39,143 nt of DNA from a bacterium (GTDB lineage Bacteria; Calditrichota; Calditrichia; RBG-13-44-9), in assembly GCA_020350205.1 (NCBI GenBank), contig CP070707.1, forward strand, positions 3,557,502 to 3,596,644, written 5' to 3'. Below are positions 1 through 8,298 of this stretch, piece by piece. Each line of letters starts with the position of its first letter. The first letter of the stretch is position 1. The notes under the pieces were generated by a model that was not told the DNA's origin, did not search any database, and worked only from the letters and a program-made list of their open reading frames with translations. A program made the translations under genes and the position numbers.

Positions 1-1077
1 TATTGGTATTTGGGACCAAAAAGAGTTGTCGAGCTTTGCCGCGTTGTTTTTCCTGACACTCCCGTTATCCTGGGAGGTATTTATGCCAGCTTGCTTCCCG
101 AACATGCCCGGGAAGTTGTTAAACCGGATTATATCATCACGGGTCCTGGAGAGATTGAAGTATCCAAATTGCTCTCATCGCTGCTTAAAAATGCACCAGC
201 GAAACAGAAATCTCATCAAAACCTGGATGATTTTCCATTTCCAGCGTTAGATCTTTACCAGAAACTGGATTACATACCCATTATGACCTCCCGTGGCTGT
301 CCCTATCACTGTACATTTTGTGCCACTGATAAAATCAGTGGGGGATATGCACAACGAAACCCTGAATTGGTCTTTCAGGAATTATACGAGAATGTGAATC
401 GGTTTGGTATTCAAGATATCGCGTTTTATGATGATGCCTTATTGTTGAATAAAAATCAGCGACTGCTGCCGATTCTGGAAATGGTCATCGAGAAGAAAAT
501 GAAAGTGCGTTTTCATACGCCGAATGGTCTGCATGCCCGGCAAATTGATAAAAAAGTTGCCAAGTTATTTGGTCTGAGTGGTTTTAGGACCATTCGTCTC
601 AGTTTTGAGACCGTTAATCCGGAGAGATTTACAGACATGAAGAATAAAATTGCTCCCGATGACCTGGTCCGAGCGGTTGAGAACTTGGAACAAGCAGGCT
701 ATGCCCGATATTTAATTGAAACTTATATTCTAATGGGACTTCCTCATCAGACTTTTCAGGAGGTATATGAGAGTATATTGTTTGCTCATTCTCTGGGGAT
801 AAAAATTCGGCTGGCTTCTTTTTCGCCAATTCCCGGTACGGTTGATTTTAATCGTGCCGTTGAAGATGGTCTTTTTCCGGAAAATGCAGATCCGCTATTG
901 ACTAATAAGACTATTTACCCACTTCACCGAAATTTGGAAAGTTATCGGAAATTTTTTGAAATAAGACAGTTTGTCAATGTTTTAAATCAGGCCGTTGAGA
1001 GAAAAGTGAATTTATTTAAACCAGCAGAACTTCGCCAGGGTTTTTCGAGCTTTCTTCAAGATATTGAAAATAAATAA
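1..1077 (+). CDS. B12-binding domain radical SAM protein (5' partial)
   Basis: The reading frame is open from base 1, so the true start lies outside the window and only the C-terminal ~358 residues are present. The N-terminal part looks like the end of a cobalamin-binding Rossmann domain (PVILGGIYASLLPEH, the segment typical of BchE-like proteins). It is followed by a radical SAM core with the CxxxCxxC motif GCPYHCTFC near base 295, which binds the [4Fe-4S] cluster that cleaves S-adenosylmethionine. Family members catalyse methylations, ring closures or other radical chemistry; nothing here identifies the substrate. glgC follows after 123 bases in the same direction. The family call is firm, the function is open. 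Confidence 0.85.
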   Translation, partial: YWYLGPKRVVELCRVVFPDTPVILGGIYASLLPEHAREVVKPDYIITGPGEIEVSKLLSSLLKNAPAKQKSHQNLDDFPFPALDLYQKLDYIPIMTSRGCPYHCTFCATDKISGGYAQRNPELVFQELYENVNRFGIQDIAFYDDALLLNKNQRLLPILEMVIEKKMKVRFHTPNGLHARQIDKKVAKLFGLSGFRTIRLSFETVNPERFTDMKNKIAPDDLVRAVENLEQAGYARYLIETYILMGLPHQTFQEVYESILFAHSLGIKIRLASFSPIPGTVDFNRAVEDGLFPENADPLLTNKTIYPLHRNLESYRKFFEIRQFVNVLNQAVERKVNLFKPAELRQGFSSFLQDIENK

Positions 1078-1127
1078 CTTCTGTTGTGCTTCTCCTGAAT
1101 ATTGGGATTTTAATTCGGCGGCTGGAA

Positions 1128-1156
1128 TTGAATGTTTTCTTTCACAGGGTTAAAAA
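1128..1156 (+). promoter_or_regulatory. Putative sigma70-type promoter of glgC
   Basis: TTGAAT (1128-1133) and TAAAAA (1151-1156) are separated by 17 bases, each matching 4 of 6 consensus positions. The site lies 45 bases before the glgC start. It is a modest match and only suggestive. Confidence 0.3.
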
Positions 1157-1200
1157 ATTTATTATTATTCCCACATTAATTTATTTTTGAAAGGTTTCGC

Positions 1201-2478
1201 ATGTCACAGGTCGTTACGATCATATTAGCCGGGGGGCAGGGTAGCCGTCTATTTCCTTTAACCAAGATAAGAAGTAAACCGGCGGTGCCGATTGCAGGCC
1301 GATTTCGGCTGATTGATATACCCATCAGTAATTGCATTCATTCAAATTTGAAAAAGATCTTCATTTCTACCCAATTCAGCAGTGAATCTCTACATCGACA
1401 CATTTTTGTAACCTACCGTTTCGATAATTTCACCAAAGATTTCGTGACCATTCTCTCGGCCGAGCAGACCCTTGAAAGTCGAGACTGGTATCAGGGAACC
1501 GCTGATGCGGTGCGCCAAAATTTAAGATTTTTGAGAAGTGAGGGGGATCTTATTTTAATCCTATCGGGCGACCATCTTTACCGCATGGATTATCGAAAAT
1601 TTATTGATTTTCATGTCGCGAAAAAGGCGGATATCAGTATCTCTGTCCATCCGGTACATTACGAGCAGACCCCGGAGTTTGGGGTTATGAAAGTCAATCG
1701 AAATGGTAGAATCGAATCCTTCTTCGAGAAGCCCAAGAACCATGAAGATCAGGAAAAAATGAGGGTTCCACAAGGATTTTTCAATCAACTGGGTATCGAT
1801 CCGGCCGGACACACTCATCTTGCTTCCATGGGTATTTATCTCTTTAATTGGGAAGTTTTAAAAAGTTTATTGGAAAAAACCGATTTTGAAGACTTTGGGA
1901 AAGGGATCATTCCCCATTCACTCAATAAACATAAGGTCTATGGTTATTTTTATAACGGCTACTGGGAAGATATCGGGACAATCAAGAGTTTCTTTGAGAC
2001 ACATATGGATTTAACGTCAACGCTTCCAAAATTTAACTTCTATGATGAAGAAAAACCGATATTTACTCACCCCCGTTTTCTGCCGGGATCAAAAATACTA
2101 TCAGCCCAGGTAACAAATTCGATTTTGTGCGAGGGAAGTATCATCAATCGTTCAACTGTTTCTCAGTCCATTGTTGGTATTCGCACTCGGATAGGAGAAA
2201 ATTCTAATATTCATCGGGCCGTAGTTATGGGTTCAGATTTCTTTGAATCGAAAGAACAGTTGATGAAGAATGGAGAAAAAGGGATCCCTAATATTGGTAT
2301 CGGAAATGATTGCTTCATACAGAATGCGATAATTGATAAAAATGCACGGATTGGACACGGTGTTAAATTAGTAAATGAGCGGGGAATTCGTGAAGAAGTG
2401 ACAGATAATTATGTTATCAGGGATGGAATTATTGTCATTCCTAAAAATGCGGTTATTACAAATGGGACTGTTATCTGA
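1201..2478 (+). CDS. glgC: Glucose-1-phosphate adenylyltransferase (ADP-glucose pyrophosphorylase)
   Basis: The enzyme makes ADP-glucose from glucose 1-phosphate and ATP, the committed step of bacterial glycogen synthesis, in the cytoplasm. The N-terminal nucleotidyltransferase signature AGGQGSRLFPLT is present at residues ~10-21, followed by SKPAVPIAGRFRLIDIPISN, which is typical of GlgC. YQGTADAVRQN and SGDHLYRMDY follow at the expected places. The C-terminal part has left-handed beta-helix-type hexapeptide repeats. At 425 residues the length is usual. The ATG at 1201 lies 6 bases after GAAAGG. No other glycogen gene is in the window, so it may stand alone. Confidence 0.95.
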   Translation: MSQVVTIILAGGQGSRLFPLTKIRSKPAVPIAGRFRLIDIPISNCIHSNLKKIFISTQFSSESLHRHIFVTYRFDNFTKDFVTILSAEQTLESRDWYQGTADAVRQNLRFLRSEGDLILILSGDHLYRMDYRKFIDFHVAKKADISISVHPVHYEQTPEFGVMKVNRNGRIESFFEKPKNHEDQEKMRVPQGFFNQLGIDPAGHTHLASMGIYLFNWEVLKSLLEKTDFEDFGKGIIPHSLNKHKVYGYFYNGYWEDIGTIKSFFETHMDLTSTLPKFNFYDEEKPIFTHPRFLPGSKILSAQVTNSILCEGSIINRSTVSQSIVGIRTRIGENSNIHRAVVMGSDFFESKEQLMKNGEKGIPNIGIGNDCFIQNAIIDKNARIGHGVKLVNERGIREEVTDNYVIRDGIIVIPKNAVITNGTVI

Positions 2479-2583
2479 AAGAGATGACAGGGCAATATCA
2501 TTTAAGTTAAAAAGTTTAGTCCCAATATAACTTGCATCTGCAGAACATTCTATATCATGACTTTTATTCTAAATTAATCGTTT

Positions 2584-3450
2584 ATGTTAAAATATAAGAC
2601 TTACTATAATATTAATAAATTCAAATTATTTGACTGGCTTACCATTGGCTATGTAAGTATTTGGATTGCTCTCATACTGGTTTTTCATCAAAGGATTACA
2701 TCTTCTGTAACTTTTCTGGCCTTACACATTGGAGTGCTTTTCAGCATAATTTTATTGGCAGGACTGACTCCAACAACAACCATACTAAAAATTGTTAGGC
2801 GATGGTATCAGTTCATGCTGGTACCGTTATTCTTTGCAGCCCTTCACTATTTAATTCCAGCCTTACATCCCGGAAATATAGATTTTGAATTAATCAGGAT
2901 CGATTATTTAATCCTGGGAACACATCCCACCGTCTGGTTTGAGAAATTTCATCATCAATGGATGACTGAAATATTGCAAATAAGTTATCTGGGATTCTAT
3001 ATCTTGGGATTTGCAGTCGCAATTCCGCTTTATATTCAAAATAAAATTGCGGAATATGATCGTCTGGCTTTTAGTATTTTATTGACTTTCTACCTCTCAT
3101 ATATTGGATATCTGGCATTTCCAGCACTTGGACCACGTTTTTTTTTGGCCCATTTACAGAATTTTCCCATCAGTGGAAGTAGTGTATACTCAGCCGTTAG
3201 TCATGCCCTTAATGACTTGGAAAACATCCAATGGGATGCTTTTCCCAGCGGACATATTGCCATCACCCTGATATTTTCTCGTTTCTTATTTTTATATTTG
3301 CGAAGAACATTTTATATCACTCTACCCCTGGTCATTCTACTGGTCATTTCCACCGTATATTTGCGCTATCATTATCTAGTCGATATTCTCGCAGGTTTTT
3401 TGCTCTATGGCATGGTCACTTGGATAGATCGCAGAATATATTGTCCCTAA
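2584..3450 (+). CDS. PAP2-superfamily membrane phosphatase/transferase, AUR1-like
   Basis: A 288-residue integral membrane protein with about six hydrophobic segments. The PAP2 signature FPSGH (residues 220-224) and a later YHYLVD with the H-x3-D pair (H263, D267) supply the catalytic histidines and aspartate. The usual Ser-Arg before the second histidine is replaced (STVYLRYH). That pattern resembles the inositol-phosphorylceramide-synthase/AUR1 branch (PAP2_3) rather than simple phosphatidate phosphatases. It could transfer or remove a phospho-head-group of a membrane lipid; the substrate is not deducible. The ATG at 2584 follows an AT-rich stretch without an evident Shine-Dalgarno. It is probably its own unit or co-transcribed with glgC (105-base gap). 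Confidence 0.8.
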   Translation: MLKYKTYYNINKFKLFDWLTIGYVSIWIALILVFHQRITSSVTFLALHIGVLFSIILLAGLTPTTTILKIVRRWYQFMLVPLFFAALHYLIPALHPGNIDFELIRIDYLILGTHPTVWFEKFHHQWMTEILQISYLGFYILGFAVAIPLYIQNKIAEYDRLAFSILLTFYLSYIGYLAFPALGPRFFLAHLQNFPISGSSVYSAVSHALNDLENIQWDAFPSGHIAITLIFSRFLFLYLRRTFYITLPLVILLVISTVYLRYHYLVDILAGFLLYGMVTWIDRRIYCP

Positions 3451-3467
3451 CCTCCTTAAAAATTATC

Positions 3468-3496
3468 TTGACAATTTCTTCACAAGCGCTTAAATT
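3468..3496 (+). promoter_or_regulatory. Putative sigma70-type promoter for the small HTH gene
   Basis: A perfect TTGACA (3468-3473), a 17-base spacer, then TAAATT (3491-3496, 4 of 6). It lies just after the PAP2 gene and would give a leader of about 200 bases before the ATG at 3704. Confidence 0.5.
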
Positions 3497-3703
3497 AATA
3501 AAGCGAAAAAAAAATAAAAGATGATCAGTATTGTTTAAAAATTATTTTATCTAATCAATTCTGTTTTACAAAAGTTAGTGTTATTTATTATTAATCAAAG
3601 TTTCCAGATAGGTAAAATTTTCCTCGAGTATGTTATTAATTTCTCATATATTGCGTTAATTTCAGTGAGAATTACCTATTATATTTTGGAAAGGAAAATT
3701 ATA

Positions 3704-3901
3704 ATGGACTCTAACCAAAAACTAAGATTACTCACCTTAAAAGAAGCCGCCGAATACCTGCGAATGCACAAAGGAAGTCTTTACAGGCTGCTGGAAAGCG
3801 GTAAGATTGATATCCCAGCAATTAAGCTGGGCGGAAAATGGCTTTTTAACCTCGATAGCCTGAATCAGTATTTAATGATGAAGGAGCAAGATCGGAACTA
3901 A
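3704..3901 (+). CDS. Small excisionase/MerR-type helix-turn-helix DNA-binding protein
   Basis: A 65-residue protein whose sequence LTLKEAAEYLRMHKGSLYRL is the classic excisionase-family helix-turn-helix. A wing follows with KIDIPAIKLGGKWLFNLDSL. I take the ATG at 3704 because GGAAAGGA lies 10 bases upstream; an open frame reaches back to 3578 but is AT-rich and has no ribosome site. Such single-domain proteins bind DNA. Without an integrase or phage gene nearby, a role as a local transcription regulator is likelier than excision. It sits 61 bases before the multihaem cytochrome gene on the same strand and may be co-transcribed with it or regulate it. Confidence 0.8.
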   Translation: MDSNQKLRLLTLKEAAEYLRMHKGSLYRLLESGKIDIPAIKLGGKWLFNLDSLNQYLMMKEQDRN

Positions 3902-3962
3902 CCTCTTTTCCTTTTCGCGCAAGTTTTGATATTTAGCTGAATCTGAATCGAAAATTCTAAAA

Positions 3963-5972
3963 ATGAGGAAAACCATGTTCCGAGTATTATTGTTCATTGC
4001 TTTTTCAGCCACATTACTTCTCGCTCAGAGTAATGAGGATTGCATGATGTGCCATGCCGATCCCGATTTATCAGGAATTATCCAGGACAGTATAGAAATC
4101 TCCATGTTTGTCGAAGAATCACGCTATCAAAAATCAGTTCATGCGGGATTAAATTGTATCGATTGTCATCAGGATCTGGATGGAATAGAAGAATATCCCC
4201 ACGGAGACGCATTAGAGTATGTGAATTGTGGAAATTGTCATAGCGATGCCCAGGAGGAATACGGGCAGTCTCTGCATGGACTTAAATTCATTAATCGTCC
4301 TGATTTAGCCCCCAAATGCTCCGATTGCCATGGAAGTCATGATATCCTGGTCTCTTCGGATCCCCAATCCAGAACCTATTTTCAAAATTTACCGTCAACC
4401 TGTTGCGGGTGTCATGAAAGTCGAAGCAAATACATCAGGGGAGATTATAAACAACCCTGTGTGAGTACTGAATATTTAAGAGGGGTTCATGGAAAAATGG
4501 TCGCTGAGGGAATGGATTTCGCCCCTACATGCAATACATGCCATCCTGCTCATAATATTCGCAAGCGAATTGATCCACAATCGACTATTTACAAACTGAA
4601 TATCGGAAATACCTGCGGACAATGCCACATAGACGAGTTGACGGAATACAGTGAGTCCATTCACGCCAGTGCTCTCTTTCATGGTGTACTGGAGTCTGCC
4701 ACCTGTACAGATTGCCACGGCGAACACAAGATTCTTCATCCTGATTCTGCCCTTTTTGTTGCTGACCACGATGCCTGTATTGATTGTCACAATAATGAAG
4801 AATTAATCGAAAAATATAATTTAACTAAAACGGTGGTTTCAACTTATGTTGATTCATATCATGGACTTTCTATCCGCTTAGGCCGTGAAGATGCAGCCAC
4901 CTGTGGTAGCTGTCACGATAACCATCATATTCACCCGGCAGAACATCCCCATTCGACGATTCATGAAAGTAATCTTATTGCCACCTGCAGCAAGTGTCAT
5001 AAGAATGTTACAGAATCTTTTGCCAAGAGCTATACTCATGAGGCTATGCTTATTCGTGGAAACCCAATTAATTTTTACATCTCGCTGATTTATATCGTTC
5101 TGATTGTGGGAGTGATCGGTGCGATGTTCGGGCATAATGTCATCATTTTTATGAAGTATATCAGAAAAAAGAAGGCAGATGAACGGGATTATTATGTGGT
5201 CCGATTTAAACCTGCTGAGGTCTTTCAACATGGTGCGCTCATGCTTTCTTTTACTGTATTAGCAGTTTCGGGATTCGCACTCAAATTTCCTGATGCCTGG
5301 TGGGTAGAGATCTTTAGTTGGATGGGAATTAATGAATGGGGAAGACGAATTATTCACCGGGTGGCTGCTGTGGTGATGGTGGTGTTCTGTTTTTACCACC
5401 TTTATTATATCCTATTTACAAAACGTGGGCGATATCTCCTGAAACAGATTATGTTCAGATTTTCAGACATCTCGGAAGTTATGATAACTATGAGATATTA
5501 TCTGGGATTGAGCAGGACGAAACCAGAATACGAAGAATTTGATTACACTGAAAAAGCTGAGTATTGGTCACTTGTGTGGGGAAATATTGTGATGGCATTG
5601 ACTGGGGTTGTACTGTGGTTTCCGGCCATTTTTACCAGTTTTGCGCCCAGTTGGATTGTCCGGGCATCAGAGCTTATCCATTATTATGAAGCCATTCTAG
5701 CAACTCTGGCCATCATCATATTTCATCTGTTCTTTGTAATTGTACACCCTGAGCAATATCCGATGAACTTGTCCTGGTTAACGGGAAAAATGTCACTGAA
5801 GGCGGCAATCCACAAACATCCGCTTTGGATTAAACGTCTCCTGACTGAGAAAACAAATCTGGAGTTGTTACCGGAAGTGATCCAGGCAAATTGTAAGAGT
5901 CTGGATGATATAGAAAGATACCTGCAATTTGGAAATCTTTATCCGGATATTGAAGAAGGAAAAGTTTATTAA
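3963..5972 (+). CDS. Undecahaem cytochrome c fused to a cytochrome b membrane module
   Basis: A 669-residue protein with three parts. A signal peptide covers residues ~1-22 (ending LLAQS). A periplasmic region carries eleven CxxCH haem c motifs at residues 27, 65, 89, 119, 147, 190, 218, 248, 272, 314 and 342, plus several free histidines as possible axial ligands. The C-terminal half has about five membrane helices (around 371-395, 420-440, 464-486, 536-556, 572-596). Paired histidines in FQHG, IIHR, FYHLYY, LIHYYE and FHLFF resemble formate-dehydrogenase gamma/cytochrome b561 subunits. It probably exchanges electrons between the quinone pool and periplasmic partners; the direction cannot be told. 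A second ATG at 3975 has a better ribosome site (GAGGA) and may be the true start. The stop is one base from that of the convergent gene. Confidence 0.9.
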   Translation: MRKTMFRVLLFIAFSATLLLAQSNEDCMMCHADPDLSGIIQDSIEISMFVEESRYQKSVHAGLNCIDCHQDLDGIEEYPHGDALEYVNCGNCHSDAQEEYGQSLHGLKFINRPDLAPKCSDCHGSHDILVSSDPQSRTYFQNLPSTCCGCHESRSKYIRGDYKQPCVSTEYLRGVHGKMVAEGMDFAPTCNTCHPAHNIRKRIDPQSTIYKLNIGNTCGQCHIDELTEYSESIHASALFHGVLESATCTDCHGEHKILHPDSALFVADHDACIDCHNNEELIEKYNLTKTVVSTYVDSYHGLSIRLGREDAATCGSCHDNHHIHPAEHPHSTIHESNLIATCSKCHKNVTESFAKSYTHEAMLIRGNPINFYISLIYIVLIVGVIGAMFGHNVIIFMKYIRKKKADERDYYVVRFKPAEVFQHGALMLSFTVLAVSGFALKFPDAWWVEIFSWMGINEWGRRIIHRVAAVVMVVFCFYHLYYILFTKRGRYLLKQIMFRFSDISEVMITMRYYLGLSRTKPEYEEFDYTEKAEYWSLVWGNIVMALTGVVLWFPAIFTSFAPSWIVRASELIHYYEAILATLAIIIFHLFFVIVHPEQYPMNLSWLTGKMSLKAAIHKHPLWIKRLLTEKTNLELLPEVIQANCKSLDDIERYLQFGNLYPDIEEGKVY

Positions 5973-5973
5973 A

Positions 5974-6978
5974 TCAGGTTATCTCTTTAAGCAGTGAGAA
6001 AACTGCTTCCGCAGCTTTCTCACTGTGCCTGCCAATGGCGGTCTCATCTGAGAGGACAATACCGTTGGCCCCATCATCCAGAATTTTCATAAAATGAACC
6101 ACCTCAGTTCGGGTTGGGTAGATGTGTTCCGTCAGGTATTGAAATACCTGACCAGCTACCAGCACCGGTTTTTGGTTCTTTGTTGCGATTTTAATCGTTT
6201 TGTCCTGCCATTTGGCTAACTCCCGGGGAGAGATGAATACTCCCAGATCGCCTCTGCAGTACCAGATTTCATCCGCCTGGTTACAAATATTGTTCAGGTT
6301 ATTCAAGGCTAGCGGATGTTCTATCTTAGCGGTAATTTTGGGGTAATAAGAAAGCTGTGCACAGGATTGTCGTAAATCCTCAATGTCTGAGGAGCTTGTT
6401 ATATAAGATAAGGCCAGATAATCTATATGTCTGTTTTGAGCAAATTTTAAAATTGAATTTATTAGGTTCGGATTTTCATTGGATAATTCTGGCTTTTGAT
6501 GCACAATTATCCCGGCCAGACTTCTGAGTATCCCTCCCTGAATCACTCTCGCCTTAAGTTGCTCTTGTGACCGAGACAAAACTTGAAGTTTTATGATGCC
6601 ATCCTGGAGGAGAATTAAATCGTCGGTTGTGATCAGGTTAAACAACGCTTTGGAAGGTATGGGAATGTGGGTGAGTCCAGGTTTATCGCCCTGAATTAAT
6701 CTAACTTCCTGGTTATTTGTAAGCGGATAAGGCTTTTTGAGATGACCAATACGCATTTTTTTTCCGGGTAAATCCAGATAGTAAGTTAACTTCTGATTCA
6801 AAAAAGAATTTTCAACAAAATTCAGGTAATCAGATAATTTTTGAATACCGAGATGAGAAAAGTTGAATCGCAAATGGAGTTGATGATGTTTTTTAATTGT
6901 ATCTAAGAAATTTTGAGTGAGACTGGATGGTCCCAAAGTGCTGATTATTTTAAAGTTTTTAGTTTGCATACGGCTCAT
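5974..6978 (-). CDS. Pyruvate kinase-like protein lacking the C-terminal domain
   Basis: A 334-residue homologue of pyruvate kinase (usually ~470 or more). Recognisable blocks are STLGPSS (13-19), RFNFSH (37-42), the substrate-loop remnant DLPGKKMRIG (69-78), a short B domain with LLQDGIIKLQV (123-133), KITAKIEH (214-221), CRGDLGV (241-247) and PTRTEV...LSDETAIGRHSEKAAEA near the end. The Lys and Glu of the KIE motif and the Asp of RGDLG, which handle phosphoenolpyruvate and the metal, are kept. The usual ATQM segment reads AGQV, so its conserved threonine is a glycine (276). The allosteric C-terminal domain is wholly missing. It may be a divergent enzyme or a regulatory relative. There is no frameshift and the frame is clean. 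Start ATG 6978, or 6969. Confidence 0.75.
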   Translation of the reverse strand: MSRMQTKNFKIISTLGPSSLTQNFLDTIKKHHQLHLRFNFSHLGIQKLSDYLNFVENSFLNQKLTYYLDLPGKKMRIGHLKKPYPLTNNQEVRLIQGDKPGLTHIPIPSKALFNLITTDDLILLQDGIIKLQVLSRSQEQLKARVIQGGILRSLAGIIVHQKPELSNENPNLINSILKFAQNRHIDYLALSYITSSSDIEDLRQSCAQLSYYPKITAKIEHPLALNNLNNICNQADEIWYCRGDLGVFISPRELAKWQDKTIKIATKNQKPVLVAGQVFQYLTEHIYPTRTEVVHFMKILDDGANGIVLSDETAIGRHSEKAAEAVFSLLKEIT

Positions 6979-7212
6979 ATGTTAATATTCATATCAAAGT
7001 TAATATATTCATGACACGCATCAAAATGTTTCAGGTTTTCAAAAGATATTGCCGGTCATAGCTGGGTAAACATAAATTTTTCCCTGCAAATCCGAGGTCT
7101 CTTCTTATGATTTTGAAGAGGTATATTAAAAAAATTAGGAATGCTATTGGCATAACATTACTATATATTCTAACTTTAGTCTGATAAATTTATGGTTCAG
7201 GAGATACTGTAG

Positions 7213-8172
7213 GTGACCTTTTCAAAAAATATTTCGCTTGAAGAAATTATTCAGGGTGTGGAGGAGGGTAAATTCAGACTTCTCTCGCGTGCAATAAGTC
7301 TGGTGGAAAATGGTCTCCCGGAATCCGAAACGCTTTTAGATCAAATTTATAAAAACACCGGAAAGTCTTATCGAATTGGCATAACCGGACCTCCTGGTGC
7401 CGGAAAAAGTACCATAGTCTCCCGGCTGGTAAAATGGTTCAGAAAAAGTGACCAGAAGGTTGGAGTAATTGCCGTAGATCCAACCAGCCCATTTAGCGGG
7501 GGGGCTGTCCTGGGAGATCGGATACGAATGACAGAATTAATGATGGATGAAGGAACATTCATTCGCAGTATGGCGACACGAGGAAGTCTGGGTGGGTTGT
7601 CGAAAACAGCTCAGGAGGTAGCAGATTTGATGGCGGCTGCCGGTATTGAGACAATTATATTTGAAACAGTTGGAGTGGGACAAGGGGAATTAGATGTAGC
7701 CCAGGCGAGTGATACCACGGTGGTCGTTTTGGTTCCGGAATCCGGAGATAGTATTCAGGCTATGAAAGCAGGTCTAATGGAAATCGCAGATATTTTCGTC
7801 ATTAATAAATCGGACAGAGATGGCGCAGAAAAAATGAAAATAGAGTTAGAAATGATGTTACAGCTGCGTCTCCCGAAAGATGGGTGGTCACCACCGATAT
7901 TGAAATGTATTGCCCAGGACAATATGGGAATTGATGCTCTTTTTGAGCATATAAACATGCATGAGGAACACTTAAAAAAGGGTGGGATTTTACAGAAAAA
8001 GAGATCACAGAGGTTGTTTGACAGAATTCAGGAAATGATCCGACTCGATTTAGAAAATAAATTCTGGAGTCAGAAAAAAACGGACTATTTAAATAACAAA
8101 ATGGACGATATTTTGCATCGGCGTATCACTCCTCAACAGATCATATCGGAACTTCAATCACTCAAAGACTAA
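7213..8172 (+). CDS. meaB: MeaB/ArgK-family G3E GTPase, methylmalonyl-CoA mutase chaperone
   Basis: 319 residues, the normal length. The Walker A motif GPPGAGKS spans residues 59-66. It is followed by VDPTSPFSGGAVLGDRIRM, the MeaB-type switch region, and NKSD for guanine recognition. The C-terminal helical region is the dimerisation part. Family members use GTP to gate cobalamin loading and protect B12-dependent acyl-CoA mutases from inactivation. I use the GTG at 7213 because CAGGAG lies 8 bases upstream. No mutase gene is in the window, so the partner is elsewhere. It is divergent from the pyruvate-kinase-like gene with 234 bases between. Confidence 0.93.
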   Translation: MTFSKNISLEEIIQGVEEGKFRLLSRAISLVENGLPESETLLDQIYKNTGKSYRIGITGPPGAGKSTIVSRLVKWFRKSDQKVGVIAVDPTSPFSGGAVLGDRIRMTELMMDEGTFIRSMATRGSLGGLSKTAQEVADLMAAAGIETIIFETVGVGQGELDVAQASDTTVVVLVPESGDSIQAMKAGLMEIADIFVINKSDRDGAEKMKIELEMMLQLRLPKDGWSPPILKCIAQDNMGIDALFEHINMHEEHLKKGGILQKKRSQRLFDRIQEMIRLDLENKFWSQKKTDYLNNKMDDILHRRITPQQIISELQSLKD

Positions 8173-8189
8173 ATACCATGCCGGATACA

Positions 8190-8208
8190 ATAATTAATAA
8201 ATAATTAT
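8190..8208 (+). terminator. Weak AT-only hairpin after meaB
   Basis: A perfect 7-base inverted repeat of A and T only (8190-8196 with 8202-8208), with a run of T at 8215-8221. It could end meaB transcription, but AT-only stems are common by chance in this sequence. Confidence 0.25.
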
Positions 8209-8298
8209 CATTCAATTTTTTGCAGATTTGTTCGACTATAAACAAGAAAAACAAATAGATTTTAAATTCTTATTATTTTATATTTTAAGCTACATTAA

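Noticed and set aside
3578..3703. N-terminal extension of the small HTH protein to 3578
   Set aside because: The extension is AT-rich, has no homology to the domain and lacks a ribosome site, whereas the ATG at 3704 has a good one.
3704..3901. Excisionase of an integrated mobile element
   Set aside because: No integrase, attachment-site repeat or phage gene was found around it.
7147..7178. Bacteroidetes-type promoter (TTG and TAnnTTTG-like boxes) before meaB
   Set aside because: A single imperfect match; other promoters in the window fit the E. coli-like pattern better.
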